NCBI GenBank assembly: GCA_001599815.1
Contig: BCIA01000002.1
Location: 3,879,626 to 3,943,625, forward strand
Length of the DNA: 64,000 nt
Source: Furcasterigmium furcatum
Lineage: Eukaryota > Ascomycota > Sordariomycetes > Glomerellales > Plectosphaerellaceae
Direction: 5' to 3'
The notes under the pieces were generated by a model that saw nothing but the letters and a program-made list of their open reading frames with translations, had not been told where the DNA came from and ran no database searches. The translations under genes were made by a program, and so were the position numbers. Position 1 is the first letter of the stretch. Every line of letters starts with the position of its first letter. Shown here piece after piece: positions 1 through 11,076 of the stretch.

Positions 1-1223
1 TACTGGGCGATAACAGCTTCGACAGCTTTTCGGACGATGTTATTCGGAGCGCACCATCGTGGATACATGAGCCGGGCCACCTACAGTCCGACGGAGGATC
101 CTCCGACTCCTCCGATTCCGAAGGAGAGCAGGTTGCAAGAAGACAGCTTGAGCAGTTGCTCGAGGGTGCTTTGAAAAGAGGACGTCAAGGTCCAGGGTAC
201 CTTTGTGAGATCCAGGTCCTCAGATTCGCACGCCCTGGGGAAAATGTTTGCGAGCGCGTCTTCCGGTTTCATCATCGGATACCTGGGAAGCTGTATGAGT
301 CGCCGCCAGTTTTCCACCCCCGAGAGGACCTTCTTGTCTGGCCCCTGGGCGGCAGCGAAGTTCTGTTCGCCAATTTCACAGAAGGGACCTTCTTCACCCG
401 TGTGATCAGCAAATCACACCCCAGCAGCTGCCTGATCTCTGTCCAGTGCCAGTTTTCGCACTGCGGGGGGTACCTTCACATGGCATCGCTTGAGGCCATG
501 AAGATGCGATTCAGTGACGGAGAAATGCGACTTGGGTTGAAGGTCCTGGTCTCAACGCACCGTTTGTCGAAGCGGAAGCTGCCGAGAAGCCCACCACGAC
601 TCATCTTCCGCACATCAGTACAGTTGGAGAAGGACTTCTCCGAGGGAGAGAAGCTCGAAGCGAAGAATCTCCCCTTTTCTCTGACGTGGACACATGAGTA
701 CTTGTACGTCTCGGAAACGGGCCAGCAATTGCAAGTGTACCGCCTCCCCTTGTGGCAAGCCGTCGAGAATAGGGACGAGTCGCCATTCATCCCCAGGGGA
801 GTCGTCTCCAATCGCGGCCACGTATTCCTGCCCAAGTCGGCGTTGGCTCGCAAAGTTCACTTCTTCGTTTCAACGGGAGATTCTGCGGAGACGTCGTCAT
901 CGTCGACCAAGAAGGCCAAGAGCGGCAAGTCGTCGAGCAAGACCAAGGACAAGTACATCGCTCATGTGGTGCTGAGCTCGTTGAACGAGGGCGGAAAGCC
1001 TGGTTGGATCAAAGGCGCTCCAGGAGAGGTCTTCTATGAGCGGACGGCGACACAGGGCCTTCATCTGACGAAGGAGCAGCTCGGGGAGTGGGACAGCAGG
1101 CATGGGTTCAGCCTGAGGCCGACGGACAGGTCCGAGACATGGAAGGCCGGCGAGCTGATGACCAGATTCGAGAAGTTCGACACGTCGGAGGACTGTGACA
1201 TTGTGCCGTATCTGCACTATTGA
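1..1223 (+). CDS. 3' end of a large fungal protein of unknown function (5' truncated by window)
   Basis: The reading frame that ends at the TGA at 1221-1223 is open without a stop back to base 3, so the visible 406 or so codons are only the C-terminal part of a longer protein. An apparent start at 156 is a TTG inside the open frame and should not be used. The visible part begins with an acidic, serine-rich linker (roughly bases 60-130). It continues as a beta-rich domain with the phrases YESPPVFHP and WPLGGSEVLFANF, then a Lys/Ser-rich insert at about 885-960. I have the impression that such VFHP...LVWPLGG segments occur at the C-terminus of large fungal ankyrin or NACHT-type proteins, but no such domain is in the window, so this is only a hint. 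No intron is visible. Confidence 0.75.
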   Translation, partial: LGDNSFDSFSDDVIRSAPSWIHEPGHLQSDGGSSDSSDSEGEQVARRQLEQLLEGALKRGRQGPGYLCEIQVLRFARPGENVCERVFRFHHRIPGKLYESPPVFHPREDLLVWPLGGSEVLFANFTEGTFFTRVISKSHPSSCLISVQCQFSHCGGYLHMASLEAMKMRFSDGEMRLGLKVLVSTHRLSKRKLPRSPPRLIFRTSVQLEKDFSEGEKLEAKNLPFSLTWTHEYLYVSETGQQLQVYRLPLWQAVENRDESPFIPRGVVSNRGHVFLPKSALARKVHFFVSTGDSAETSSSSTKKAKSGKSSSKTKDKYIAHVVLSSLNEGGKPGWIKGAPGEVFYERTATQGLHLTKEQLGEWDSRHGFSLRPTDRSETWKAGELMTRFEKFDTSEDCDIVPYLHY

Positions 1224-1631
1224 GGGATGTCGATGTCGAATTGGATGAGGAATGGGGGAAAATGAGACTCGGGAGAGAATAATATGCAAGTCCAGCAAGC
1301 AAGTGACTCGAGACTGTGCCTGCCATCTGTTCACAGCCGCTGTCTGCTGCAGGCACCACAAACAAACCCGGTTATCCCCGCATCTTGGCAGGCAGCAAGA
1401 CGCTTGTGCCTTCCCAAAACCGCAACCCGCATCCGGCTCCGGGCAGCAACGACCCTGATGAGCTGAGAGCTTCACAAGGGCGACACCAAAGATCCCTCTC
1501 CATCAATTTTCACGTCGCATCGCCATCACGCGCATTCGGGCACATCGGCAAGATCCCATGCGCTCATTATGACTGAGCCCTTCTCATAACCGCTGGCCCT
1601 GGCTTCACTCCCACCCTCTCATCTCGGCGCC
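1224..1631. other. Intergenic, no gene seen
   Basis: This stretch lies between the end of the truncated gene and the nucleoside hydrolase start. Short open frames on both strands have no coding character. It presumably holds the 3' UTR of the left gene and the promoter of the right one. No clear TATA box was identified. Confidence 0.5.
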
Positions 1632-2748
1632 ATGTTCACGCGTCTCGCGTCCCTGGCCGCTGCCGTGCTGCTGCTCACGGCGCCGGCTTTGGCGCGCAAG
1701 AATCTCATCCTCGACACGGACATTTTCAGCGACTGCGAGTAAGGCCATTCTGTTCCCATTACATTGTCCAAGCCAATTCTGACCAGGCAGTGATGTCGCC
1801 GCGATCCAGCTAGCCGCGACGTCTCCCGACGTCCGCCTCCTGGCCGTCAACGTCAACACGAACTCGTCCTACTCGGCGCTCGCTGTCTCCGCCGTCCTCG
1901 CACACTACGGCCACGAGGCCACCCCCGTCGGCGCCCCCAGTCCCCTGACGGACGCGACTTTCTTCGACAGCCGCGACTTCTCCCTCGGCGAGTTCGCCTC
2001 CAAAATCGCCTACCACTGGTCCGGCGGCACCCTCCGCTGGGGCCACGCGGCCGCCGACGCCCACAACCCCGTCGACCTCTACCGCGAGGCCCTCGCCGCC
2101 TCCGAAGACGGCAGCGTCACCATCGTCTCCCTCGGATTCCTCGGCAACCTCGCCGGGCTCCTCGACTCCCCGCCCGACGACCACTCCGACCTCCCCGGCC
2201 CGGACCTCATCTCCGCCAAAGTCTCCGAGCTCGTCGTCATGGGCGGCACCTACCCCTCCGGCGTCGAGTGGAACTTCGCCGGCTCCGATCCCGCCTCCGC
2301 AGCCCACGTCGTCAACGACTGGCCCGGCCGCATGGTCTTCTCCGGCTACGAGCTCGGCGCGGCCGTCCACTCCGGCACGCGCCTCATGGCCGAGGGCCCC
2401 GGCAACGACCCCGTGCGCGCCGCCTACATCTACTACTCCTACGGCCGCCCGCGGGCATCATGGGACCCCATCACCGTGCTGTACGCCATCCGCGGCCTGA
2501 GCGACATCTTCGAGTACGGCAACGACCACGGGTACAACCACGTTAATAAGGACGGGTCGAACACATGGATCCACGATGACGGCGTCACGAATCAGCACTA
2601 CCTCCGTCTCAAGCTCGACAACAGCACCGTCGGTGACGAGCTGGACAGGCTGTACCTAGAGGCGGCGTGGACAGCCGAGAACCCGCTTCTCAAGGCGGAT
2701 GTGCCCTGGGTGCCGAGATTCCCACGAATTCCTAAGCTGGAGTTGTAG
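1632..2748 (+). CDS. Secreted inosine/uridine-preferring nucleoside hydrolase
   Basis: Two exons, 1632-1738 and 1791-2748, are joined across a 52-bp GTAAGG...CAG intron to give 354 residues. Splicing restores the family's N-terminal calcium-binding signature as DTDIFSDCDDVAA (about residues 27-39). In this family that cluster of Asp residues binds the catalytic Ca2+ and the ribose. The first 20 or so residues (MFTRLASLAAAVLLLTAPAL) are a typical signal peptide, so the enzyme is predicted to act outside the cell, cleaving nucleosides to base and ribose for scavenging. A further family-like stretch is VSELVVMGG (about residue 185). The length fits the family. The gene stands alone between the truncated gene and the convergent HAM1-like gene. 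Confidence 0.88.
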
Positions 2749-3043
2749 GGTCGCCAGTGGATGTCGGGCCGACGGAGGAGACTTTGCGCTCCAGTGTAAC
2801 ATAAACGAATTCATGAATAAGAAGTCCACGGCACCGCAGCCTTGTACGACAAGTGCGATTCGCCGTATTGGAGAACATCACTTTCACTGTGACGGAGAAT
2901 TGTCTGGAGAAAAGGAAACTCATGTATTACTAGCGCGACTCGACGTTTTACCAAAGCATGCCATCATCCGGGTATTACCGAGGACCGAAAAAGTCATCAA
3001 TACAAAGGAAAGGTTCTCCGAGCGTCTCTCGTCATGTGTCAAT
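2749..3043. other. Convergent intergenic region, no gene seen
   Basis: This is the tail-to-tail gap between the nucleoside hydrolase (+) and the HAM1-like gene (-). A long plus-strand frame runs through it into 5155, but it is the antisense shadow of the HAM1-like gene. The region should hold both 3' UTRs. Confidence 0.5.
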
Positions 3044-5737
3044 CTAGTAAGCAGTGGCCGGTGCCTGACCCGTGCCGTAGGCGGCCGTGGTGTTGGGGAG
3101 GTTGCCCGTGTTGACGTCCCCAGTGGCGGGAACGCTGCCGAGGGTACCATTAAGGCCCTGCTGGTTGGTAAGGCCCTGGGCAGCGGAGGAGGCCTGAGCA
3201 GCGCCGCCCTGGACGCCGGGCTGCCTAACGGAGTGCGGCTTGCGCTGGACCTTGGGGGCCTCAGGGATGTCGGTGGACTTGTTGGCGCTGCCGATCGAGA
3301 AGACCGGGCTCTCCCAGCGCTCGCCCTTACGCGCAAGCTCCTTGTACTCGGTTGCCTTGGAGCTGATGCCGCCGGGAAGCTTGATGTCGGGGAAGATGCT
3401 GTCCTCCTGGGTCATGGCAACGTTGACCTTCTTGTCGTCGGCAATCTTCTTCGCCTTTTCCTTGTTCTGGAGGAAGCGCTTCTGGGCGGCGTTGTAGTAG
3501 CGGTTGTAGATGTTGGGAGCGTGTTCGGGGTCCTCGCGAGTCTCCTCGAGAGCGCGGTCGGCCTCCTGCTTGATCTGGTACAACAGCGTATCTGCCTGGT
3601 TGGCCTGATCCTTGATGTTCTTCTCCACAACCTTTTGCAGAGCTGGCCTCATGGCCTTAAGCATGATGGGCTTGAAGAGGCTGAAGAGGAACTTGTGGTT
3701 GGACTTCTTGAGCTTGATGTTCATGTGCTTCAAGTCAACGTCGACCTTCTCGATCTTGAAGAAGTTCTGCGAGTCGGACTTGTCGGCGGTGGAAGCCTTG
3801 ATCTTGAAGCAGAGGCCGTCACCAGGGAGAAGGAAGTCGGCCACACCAGTGTCACTGATGGAAGGGAAGCCCTGCTTGCGCTTGATGTGGTAGCTGACAT
3901 CCCTGAGATCAAGCTGGACGCCCGAGACCCTAATGTCGAAGACCTGCTTGTTCTTATTGGCGATCTTCTTGCGGCCCCAGCGGAAGTGGTGCTCGCTGTT
4001 GATCTCGAGAACGTTGGGCATGAAGTTGTCGGACTCGAGAACCAGGTTCTCAATGATGGCATCGAACTGATGATCGGAGAACTCAATGCGGGGAATGGGG
4101 ATGTAGGCCACGTTCTCGAAGATGGCGGGAATGATGGTCTGGGTCAGATCCTTAATGAGATGGGGCTTGAAGGTCGCCTTGCCGTTCTCATCGTTGCCGA
4201 GATCCTTGAACAGCTTCTGGATGGACTGGCCGAAGGCCTTGTTCTGGGGGTCGTGGTCAAACTCATTAATGACGAAGCGGATCTCGTCCACAACGCGGTC
4301 GGTGTGAGTTCGGTACTTCTCGCGGAGAAGGAAACGTCCGTGGTCGTACAGGCGGTGCCATTCCTGGTTGGACTCCTCCTCCAGGATGTAGCCCTGCTGA
4401 AGGAGGCAGCGGCGAATGTACTGGTTCATAGCCTTGAACCAATCCTTCAGCTCGGGGTCGCGATCGGCGTCCTTGTAGATCTGGTTGATGGAAGACCAGA
4501 GATCTTCGGTGGAGGTGCCGTTGGCGAAGCGCTCAATGAGAGTGCGGAGGTCGGACTCGGCCTGGGCAAGAGTGCCACGGGCCTCCTTAACAGTACCGGA
4601 AGAGCCCTGAGCGAGGGCCCTGCTATGGCCGCTGTATTCCTCGGCGAGGTCGAGGATGGTCTCGATGGCTTGAGCGTAGTCGGGATGCTGCTGGCACTCG
4701 AGAATCATCTTCTTCAGGCGCCAGATGGTCTGGTCACGGCGCTCCTGGGGCATCTTCTTTCCAAGGTACTCGCGAGCGCGGCGACGATACTCCTCGTTGC
4801 GCTTCTGGGCATTGGTGCGCGTGTCCCCATCGACATTCTCGTTGGCCTTCTGCTTGGCAACATCCTTGGCAGCACGGACACCACCAACTGCGTCGACGCC
4901 GGAGGAAGTTCGTTGCTGCTCGTCAGCGGCAGTCGCGGCGGCAAGATCGGTAGGGTCCCGGGATCCCTCGGGGTGCGCCTGCTGGGTAGCTGCCTGAGCA
5001 ACGTCCTTGGCATCCTCCTTGGGCTTGCCCTTGTAGATGCCCTTGGCCTGGTTCCTCAAGGCCTCTTTGGAGAACTTGGGGGCGTCATGCCAGGTGTTGT
5101 CCTGAGCAGGGGCGTCGATATCGCGGAGCTTCTCATCAGAGGGGCGAACGCGTGAGGCCGCATTGGTGGCGGCATCGCCGGCGATGTCACGGAGAAGGAC
5201 TGAGGCGTCCGTAAGCAGCTTCCTGAATTGACCGTTGGTAATGAGGAGGGTGCCGAGGGTTCTCAGTCCCTGGAGTGCCTGGTCGCCGTGCTTATGCGCC
5301 GTCTCCTTGTCGACGGGGCGGCCAGGCACGTTGATGGACTTGGCGTCCCACTTCTCCGTCTGCCAGATGAAGTCCTGCAGGAGGTTGCCCTGGTTCTTGG
5401 AGAGAAGCAGATGCTGCGCATTCTTGACGACTTTGCGGGCATCGGCCACGAGCGCCTTGCCGTCCGGGGAGAGGTTCGCGGGAGGTTCCGCGATGCCCTT
5501 GGAGGCGAGAAAGCTGTTCAGGGCGACATCGATTTGATCGTTCTGGAAGTTTGGTCAGCAAAGTGTCGCCATTATGGCCGCTGCAGGTTTGAGACAACTG
5601 GTGTTTGCAAGGAGCGCACGTACTGAAGGGACCTTGCCGAGCCGGAAGGCGGAGAGAATGCCGTACAGCTGGAGCTTGCGGTTGACGTCCGCCTCCTTCT
5701 GCTGAATATTGGTAGGTTTGTTGACGTTGACGGACAT
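3044..5737 (-). CDS. HAM1-like protein (HAM1_N/HAM1_C domains)
   Basis: Two exons on the minus strand, 5737-5624 and 5542-3044, are separated by an 81-bp GTACGT...CAG intron. They encode about 870 residues starting MSVNVNKPTNIQQKEADVN. The sequence matches my memory of the fungal HAM1-like family (Pfam HAM1_N and HAM1_C): a long alpha-helical N-terminal part, a central segment IRFVINEFDHDPQNKAFG, and a C-terminal beta-rich part around the phrases NIKLKKSNHKFLFSLFKPIM and RPALQKVVEKNIKDQAN. The last 90 or so residues are Gln/Asn/Gly-rich low complexity (for example GLTNQQGLNGTLGS). The name comes from a Neurospora hyphal-anastomosis locus, and the biochemical role is not established. No signal peptide or membrane span is seen, so a cytoplasmic location is inferred. 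It is transcribed convergently with the nucleoside hydrolase. Confidence 0.82.
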
Positions 5738-7999
5738 GTTGGGCTAGGAATGGTTGATCTCGATCAAAGACTTCGAGTTGCCAATTATTTTCGAATGGTT
5801 GAATGGAGGGTCTGGAGTGAGCCGGGGGTGGTATTGGACTCGGTCCCTGATATTAGATGTACGGAGAGCAATGGGTATCACTGGGAGAAGGGGTATAATT
5901 GAGAAAAGCAGAGGATTCCAGGCTGTCGTGAACAATAGGTATGAGTACAGAGCCGGAATTGAGATGAGGAGGGGGAGGAATCGGGGAAGGGGGGAGTGAA
6001 GGAGACAGCGGAGGGGCAGCAAAGGGTTTATACGTCGGTTCTACGCAATCCAATGTGGGAAGGAGACACCAATCGCTAGGGAAACTCAGACAAGTTGTGA
6101 CACAGCACCGCCAAAGCTTGCCCCTGGATGCACCTTCCCTCCCATTGCTACCGCCCTCTTCACGCTGGGAAGTTGCTGGTGACGGATGGACGCAGGCGCC
6201 AGTGACGTGAGGAAGGAACGGGAGGTTCCAGTACGTCATCGGATGCGGTAGCTCTTGTGGGGCGTTCCCCTGTCCATTGGGAGAGGGACGTGGAGCTCAT
6301 TTGGAGCAGCACCGGTAGCCACTGGCTCATCACCGCCAACACGCTCTCCGTCGCGCCACCACCAAGTTCAGTGCCGATGCTCGTGGTCGGCAGTCCGTCG
6401 ATCGCGCGTGCCCTCCTCCAGTCGATCTGCCGAGGAATTTGTCCCGAAAATCCTTGCCCCCTGTCGCCTTGCCAACCTTTCGGCGCAAGGCGATGGCGGG
6501 TTAGCACACCTTTTGGCCGAGATGGATCGATTCGAACATCATGACATCGGGAATAAAGGTCCCGTCCTTTGGTTGTCGGAGCGGCTCCACCTCGATCTTG
6601 CATCAATACCTACCTTTCAGCCGCACATGGGATGGCCTCGGCCCGTCTTGGTTGCTTGCTTTCTTGGTTTCTTGCTCAGGACGGATGGCTACAACCAGAA
6701 CCTCGCCCAACTAGCGATAGCGCGGCCTGACCTCGATTCCAGTCCACGTTGTCGTCCACGTACGTCTGCAAGCTCGCCGCTTGTCCCTCCCTGGCCCCCG
6801 GGCACCAGGCTGCTCGCTTGGAGGGGGAGCCATCCCAGTGACGATCGAGGGAAATCCGCGATGAGTTCCTGATTCCCTCGTGCCGCTAGCTGGGATCTCA
6901 GAAGAAGCAGGTGAAAATCCTTCCCAACGCTCGACTTCTGACTTCAGTGTCGTCATGAATGGGCTGGCAATTTTGCTCTCCTGTGAAATTCCATCGGCAG
7001 CGACGGTCGATTCCCAAGACACGGACGTGAAGATCAGTGCGGGGATTGCTCGTCAGTGAGAGCATGTCTCGAAACGCCTTGGAATATTCCCCTACATTCG
7101 CATGGTCTCAGATGAATCTCCGGTCCGAGCAACCGCCGGACAACGCGGTCCCGCGAAATCGTGAGTTCGTTGGCCAGTAATTATTGACCCTCTCGATTCA
7201 ATGGCTCCTTGCGTTCTGTACAGTTCTGCCCCTTGGGCCCCCTGAACGATCAGCCTTAGTTCATCACGGGTCCTCGAACCACCTCACCGGGGGAGAAGCC
7301 CAAGCGGTTTTTGCGTCGTCATCTTTTTACGTTCTGACGCAGATTTGATGGCTAGCTGCTCTGGGCCTGTCAATCTTACATCAGATCATCGCCTGAAAAC
7401 AGCACGCAGTAGTGAGAGAGGACGGAGCGGCACTGAACTTGATAAAATCCATGACGTCAAGTTCAGCTGCTCCCAGGTGACGCCATGTCGGCGTTTCAAT
7501 GGCGCCAAACCCCACATGGAGACGTGGAACAGTTGGGAGCTTGGGCCACTTCCTATCTCCAGCCCCTGACGTCTGGCCAACGGGGCCACGGCATTTACGA
7601 GGTGAAAGGGGTCGTCCGCTCGAGGTTCCGGCGCAAGACCAATTGCAGTGGCATAAGCTGCCTCATGTCCATGGTGGTTGAGGTGGTCAGGGTGAACCCG
7701 AGTGGCCACCAAGTTACCACATCTCGAATCCTCGCCTTTACAGTGCCCACCCAGCCATTCAAGTGGACTTTGAAAGCAGGGACCTGGATACTTCGCATCT
7801 GGCTGCCGGAGAAAAGCAGCGGAACGAGTCAACATGTAGATCCAATCCCGGCATCGAGGTTCCATCCTTTCGGAGCAAAGTCCCCATTGTGCTGATCAAG
7901 GTTGCATCTCCTTGTGAGTGTCACATTAAGGTGATTTATCACCCTCAAACGCCCATGATCATCGCCAGGATCTGACTTCAGTGTCTCGCTAAGCCTGCT
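5738..7999. other. Gene-poor region, no supportable gene
   Basis: About 2.3 kb upstream of the HAM1-like gene. Several open frames of 60-205 codons occur on both strands (for example 6255-6872 plus, 6160-6606 minus, 7386-7865 minus). All are rich in Arg, Ser, Pro and His, lack recognisable motifs, and overlap one another in different frames, as chance frames in GC-moderate DNA do. No terminal repeats or transposase-like frames were noticed. The first few hundred bases should contain the HAM1-like promoter. Confidence 0.5.
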
Positions 8000-8209
8000 T
8001 CATTTGTACCTAGGTAGCTTCAGTAGCCAAAGCCATCCTGGGGCAAACTCCTTGGCCCAGTGCTCGACATTGACGATGACTTCCCAACAGTGCTGGGACT
8101 CGTCATCGACGACCCGGAAAACCAGCAGGGCAACCTCCCGGATAACCTTGATCGTGTGGTGAATCTCGTCAAAGTTCGCAGACAAGATTTGGGGGGCGGT
8201 ATCGGACAT
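8000..8209 (-). CDS. Possible small ORF or terminal exon, unknown
   Basis: A 69-codon ATG frame begins MSDTAPQILSANFDE. It has an acidic, amphipathic composition more protein-like than its surroundings (for example KVIREVALLVFRVVDDESQ). It lies 171 bp downstream of the IFI6-like gene on the same strand. It could be an extra 3' exon of that gene through an AG|GTGAGC donor near 8384, a separate short gene, or chance. A donor-like GTACAA close to its stop leaves open a continuation downstream. I recognise no family. Confidence 0.25.
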   Translation of the reverse strand: MSDTAPQILSANFDEIHHTIKVIREVALLVFRVVDDESQHCWEVIVNVEHWAKEFAPGWLWLLKLPRYK

Positions 8210-8380
8210 GCGGTCAGCACAAAGTGACACCCTCGACGCGGTGGTGGAAGAACTCTCGAGAAGAAATATTTGTCCTGTCGTACGTCATCTCAGCCTCGGC
8301 ATCATCTCGCGCATCCAGCGGAGCTGCCCCAAACTCTGGCCGCCCCTCCAATCCCCCTTTCTTTGGACATCAAGGCTAGC

Positions 8381-8893
8381 TCACCTGCGGCTGAAGCGGC
8401 TCACAAGTGCCGCAGGGATCGTAGCAACCGTCGAGGCAAACGCAAAGACAAGAGGCTTGAAGAGGCCAAGCATGCCCAAGCTGGTCATTGTCGCGAACCA
8501 GCCGCCCGCAGGAGTGAGGCCGGCGTACCAGGCAGACTGGACTCCCGCGGCCCAAGTGCCTGCCCAAACGTGTCAGCCAGTCCATCTATGATCCGAGATC
8601 GAACCCGTCTATAGAAAGGCGACAAACCTCCACCGACGCCGACCAGGCCAAACCCCATCGAAAGGCCGAGTTGGCTAATGGAGACGAACGTAAGCGCCCA
8701 GATCTTGATGAACCTCGAGACGTCTGCGAGTGAGGTCAGCAGTCTCATTCCTAGAGGCTTCAAGCAGATGTGAGAATGGCAGCTTACGAGGTTGGGAAAG
8801 GTAGGCTGTCAAACGCGGTATGGTTTGGCTCATGTGCGCCAGAACGCCTTTGCCGTTGAGGAGCATGTTCGCGATCAAGTGGTTTGGCTTCAT
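8381..8893 (-). CDS. Small IFI6/IFI27-like (ISG12 family) membrane protein
   Basis: Three minus-strand exons, 8893-8788, 8723-8628 and 8559-8381, are joined across 64-bp (GTAAGC...CAG) and 68-bp (GTTTGT...CAG, with GCTGAC branch site) introns to give 126 residues. Splicing puts two hydrophobic segments in one frame: FIKIWALTFVSISQLGLSMG, then a Gly/Ala-rich run from FGLVGVGGGTWAAGVQSA through AGGWFATMTSLGMLGLFKP and AFASTVATIPAALV. The pattern GxGGG-x-WAAGxQS...GGxFATxxSLGMxG resembles the interferon-alpha-inducible 6-16 family, which has fungal members of unknown function that are probably inserted in mitochondrial or other internal membranes. The start is the first ATG of the coding-like frame. 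An N-terminal extension or an extra 3' exon is possible. It lies tail-on to the MFS transporter region. Confidence 0.6.
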
Positions 8894-9368
8894 GGGTATG
8901 GCGAGAGCTATGTTCCGGACTCTGGAAGTCTGCGGCAGATGAGGGGAGGATTTCTGAAGCTGGAGCCTGCTGCTGTCGAGGTTTTCAATGCAGGTCGACG
9001 TTGGTGGGGGTTGGCGGCCAACAGTTTGAGGCCATGCACAGCCTCCTGTGGGAGGCCGACCAACAGGCCAACGGACCAGATTTATCTTCAATGGGAAGAT
9101 GAATGGCAGAAAGAGGCTACTACTAGAATCTCAAGACATGAATGCATGTTTCCTATTGGCCTGAGGGGGCGAGGACGGCGTCTGCATATCGTTCACTTGG
9201 TAATGTATCGGATCAGTACTGTTCTCACCACCGTCACGTGAAGAATTGTAGGAGTGATAGCAAGAGTCGCGCCTATTTTGAATCGGGGTCTACTTTATAG
9301 GAGGGATAACGTATATTTATATACAGTCTCTCAAGATTTGAACGGCAATGCGGGCGCGCTGACATATA
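8894..9368. other. Intergenic, AT-rich towards the right
   Basis: No gene was seen. The right part (about 9260-9340) is AT-rich with TATTTATATAC and probably belongs to the 3' UTR of the transporter. The left part should hold the promoter of the IFI6-like gene. Confidence 0.5.
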
Positions 9369-11076
9369 CTAAACCCTGGTCTCAGGCTCCTCGTCGCCCA
9401 CCTTGTCGCCAAAGGCACCGGCAATCTCTTCCAGCGTCTTACCTGCAGTCTCTGGAACGAAGAAGAACGAGAACACAGAGGCTGCGAAACAGAAACAACC
9501 GAAGAAGAGGTAAGTGCCCCAGCCAAGCCTGAGCTGCATCTCGGGGACGACAACGCCGATGATGAAGTTCGCCAGCCACACCATGGACGTGGCAGCACCA
9601 ACACCCTTGGCTCTCTTCGAGTTGGGGAAGACCTCGGCCGGGAGAGTCCAAGCCAGAGGTCCGTAAGAACAGGCATACGCGAGGATGTAGGTGTCTATTT
9701 CATCAGCACAAAATGGAAAATTGCGTTGGGAGAATACTCACAGATCAAGGCCACGCCGAACCAGCCCATGCCGGGGTTGCTCTCCCAGCTGTTGCTGTAC
9801 TTGCTCACGATGCCTGCCATGATAACATGTGGAATGCCCATGGCAATACCACCGAAAATGGCCATCTTGCGGCGGCCCACCTTATCGAGATAGAGGAACG
9901 TCGGGATTCCGGCCACGAACTGGCAAATGTTGACCATGCCGCTCAGAATAAGGGACATTTCGTAGCTCTGGCCGAGAGCAGCGAAGAAAATGGGGGCGTA
10001 GTACACGAAGGCGTTGATACCTAGGGGTGTTCACGTTAGCAATCTCGTCTGATTGCGGCTGGATGAATCTAGTACTCACCGGAGAACTGCTGGAAGAACG
10101 GGATGGCGAGCGCAACCATGGTGCGTCGGATGTACTTGGGCCTGAAGAGGTCACCCCACTGCTTGAGCTCAAGCACGGCAAAATTCGTAGTAGAGCCATG
10201 GTCACGCTCCAGGGCAAGCTCCTGTTCCTTGACCTCGCGAAGAATACCGTTCCATTCCTGCTGGACGCGGGCATCTGTGCCGGGGAGACGCCGAAGCCGC
10301 TCGAGCGACTTGAGACTGTCCTCATCGCGGTGGCGCATGGCCAGCCATCTGGGCGAGAACGGGAAGAACTGAATGCCGATGCCGACCATCAACGCAGGGG
10401 CCATCTGGAGGAGGAAGGGCAGCCTGAAGGACCAGTCGCCCGCCATGGCGCGGGTTCCGTAGGTGATCCAGTACGCAATGATGGCTCCGATGACGATGGA
10501 AATGGCCTCCAGAACGAGAAGGGAGCCTCGGAGATGAGGTGGCGCGACTTCGGAGATGTACAAAGGAGCGCCCATGGCAAGGGTACCCACGCCAATGCCG
10601 CCGATGGTACGTCCGGCAACGAGAGTACCGTAGTTGTGTGCGGCTGTCTGGATGATGGCACCGATGCAGAAGAAGACCGTCGCCACTGCGAGGCCCCATT
10701 TCCTTGAGTAACGGTCGGCCAGCATGGGGAAGAACAGACACCCGACGAAGGCGCCAAACTCCAGCATGCCCGTCATGAAGCCCGTGTTGAAGCCGTAGTG
10801 AGGGTGGCCGGGGCTGATCTCGGGAAATACTTCATGGAACTGGGGCATGGTCAGGATCAGGGAGATGACGCCCTGATCATACCCGAAGGAAAAGCCACCG
10901 AATGAGGCCAAGAGAGCAGCACCAAAGACGTAAGGCGAGCGAATGATACCAGCGATGCCGACCTTGTCGTAGCTGAGGGGACCGGACTGGCCCCGACGGG
11001 GGCTATCCTCGACATGCATCAAGCCGCTGGCATGTGCTTCGGAGCTGGTGCTGGGGGTCTCCTTGGTGTCCGACAT
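9369..11076 (-). CDS. MFS sugar/polyol transporter (sugar porter family)
   Basis: Three minus-strand exons, 11076-10080, 10020-9742 and 9694-9369, with 59-bp and 47-bp introns, give 533 residues and twelve predicted membrane spans. Sugar porter signatures are visible: GGFSFGYDQGVIS in span 1, LADRYSRKWG after span 2, GRTIGGIGVGTLAMGAPLYISEVAP in the span 4-5 region, FFPFSPRWLAMRHRDEDSL (PESPR-like) after span 6, LDKVGRRKMAIFGG after span 8, GPLAWTLPAEVFP, and a final PETAGKTLEEI. It should import a hexose, pentose or polyol by proton symport across the plasma membrane. The start ATG (MSDTKETPSTSSE) was preferred to an upstream in-frame codon because it gives the normal short cytosolic N-terminus. 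It is divergent from the dehydrogenase at 11733, with a shared 656-bp promoter. Confidence 0.92.

Noticed and set aside
156..1223. Start of the leftmost gene at 156
   Set aside because: The codon is TTG and the frame is open to the window edge, so the gene is truncated rather than short.
2699..5155. 818-codon open frame on the plus strand
   Set aside because: It is antisense to the HAM1-like gene, Leu/Val/Gly-rich as expected for the complement of a charged helical protein, and has no motif.
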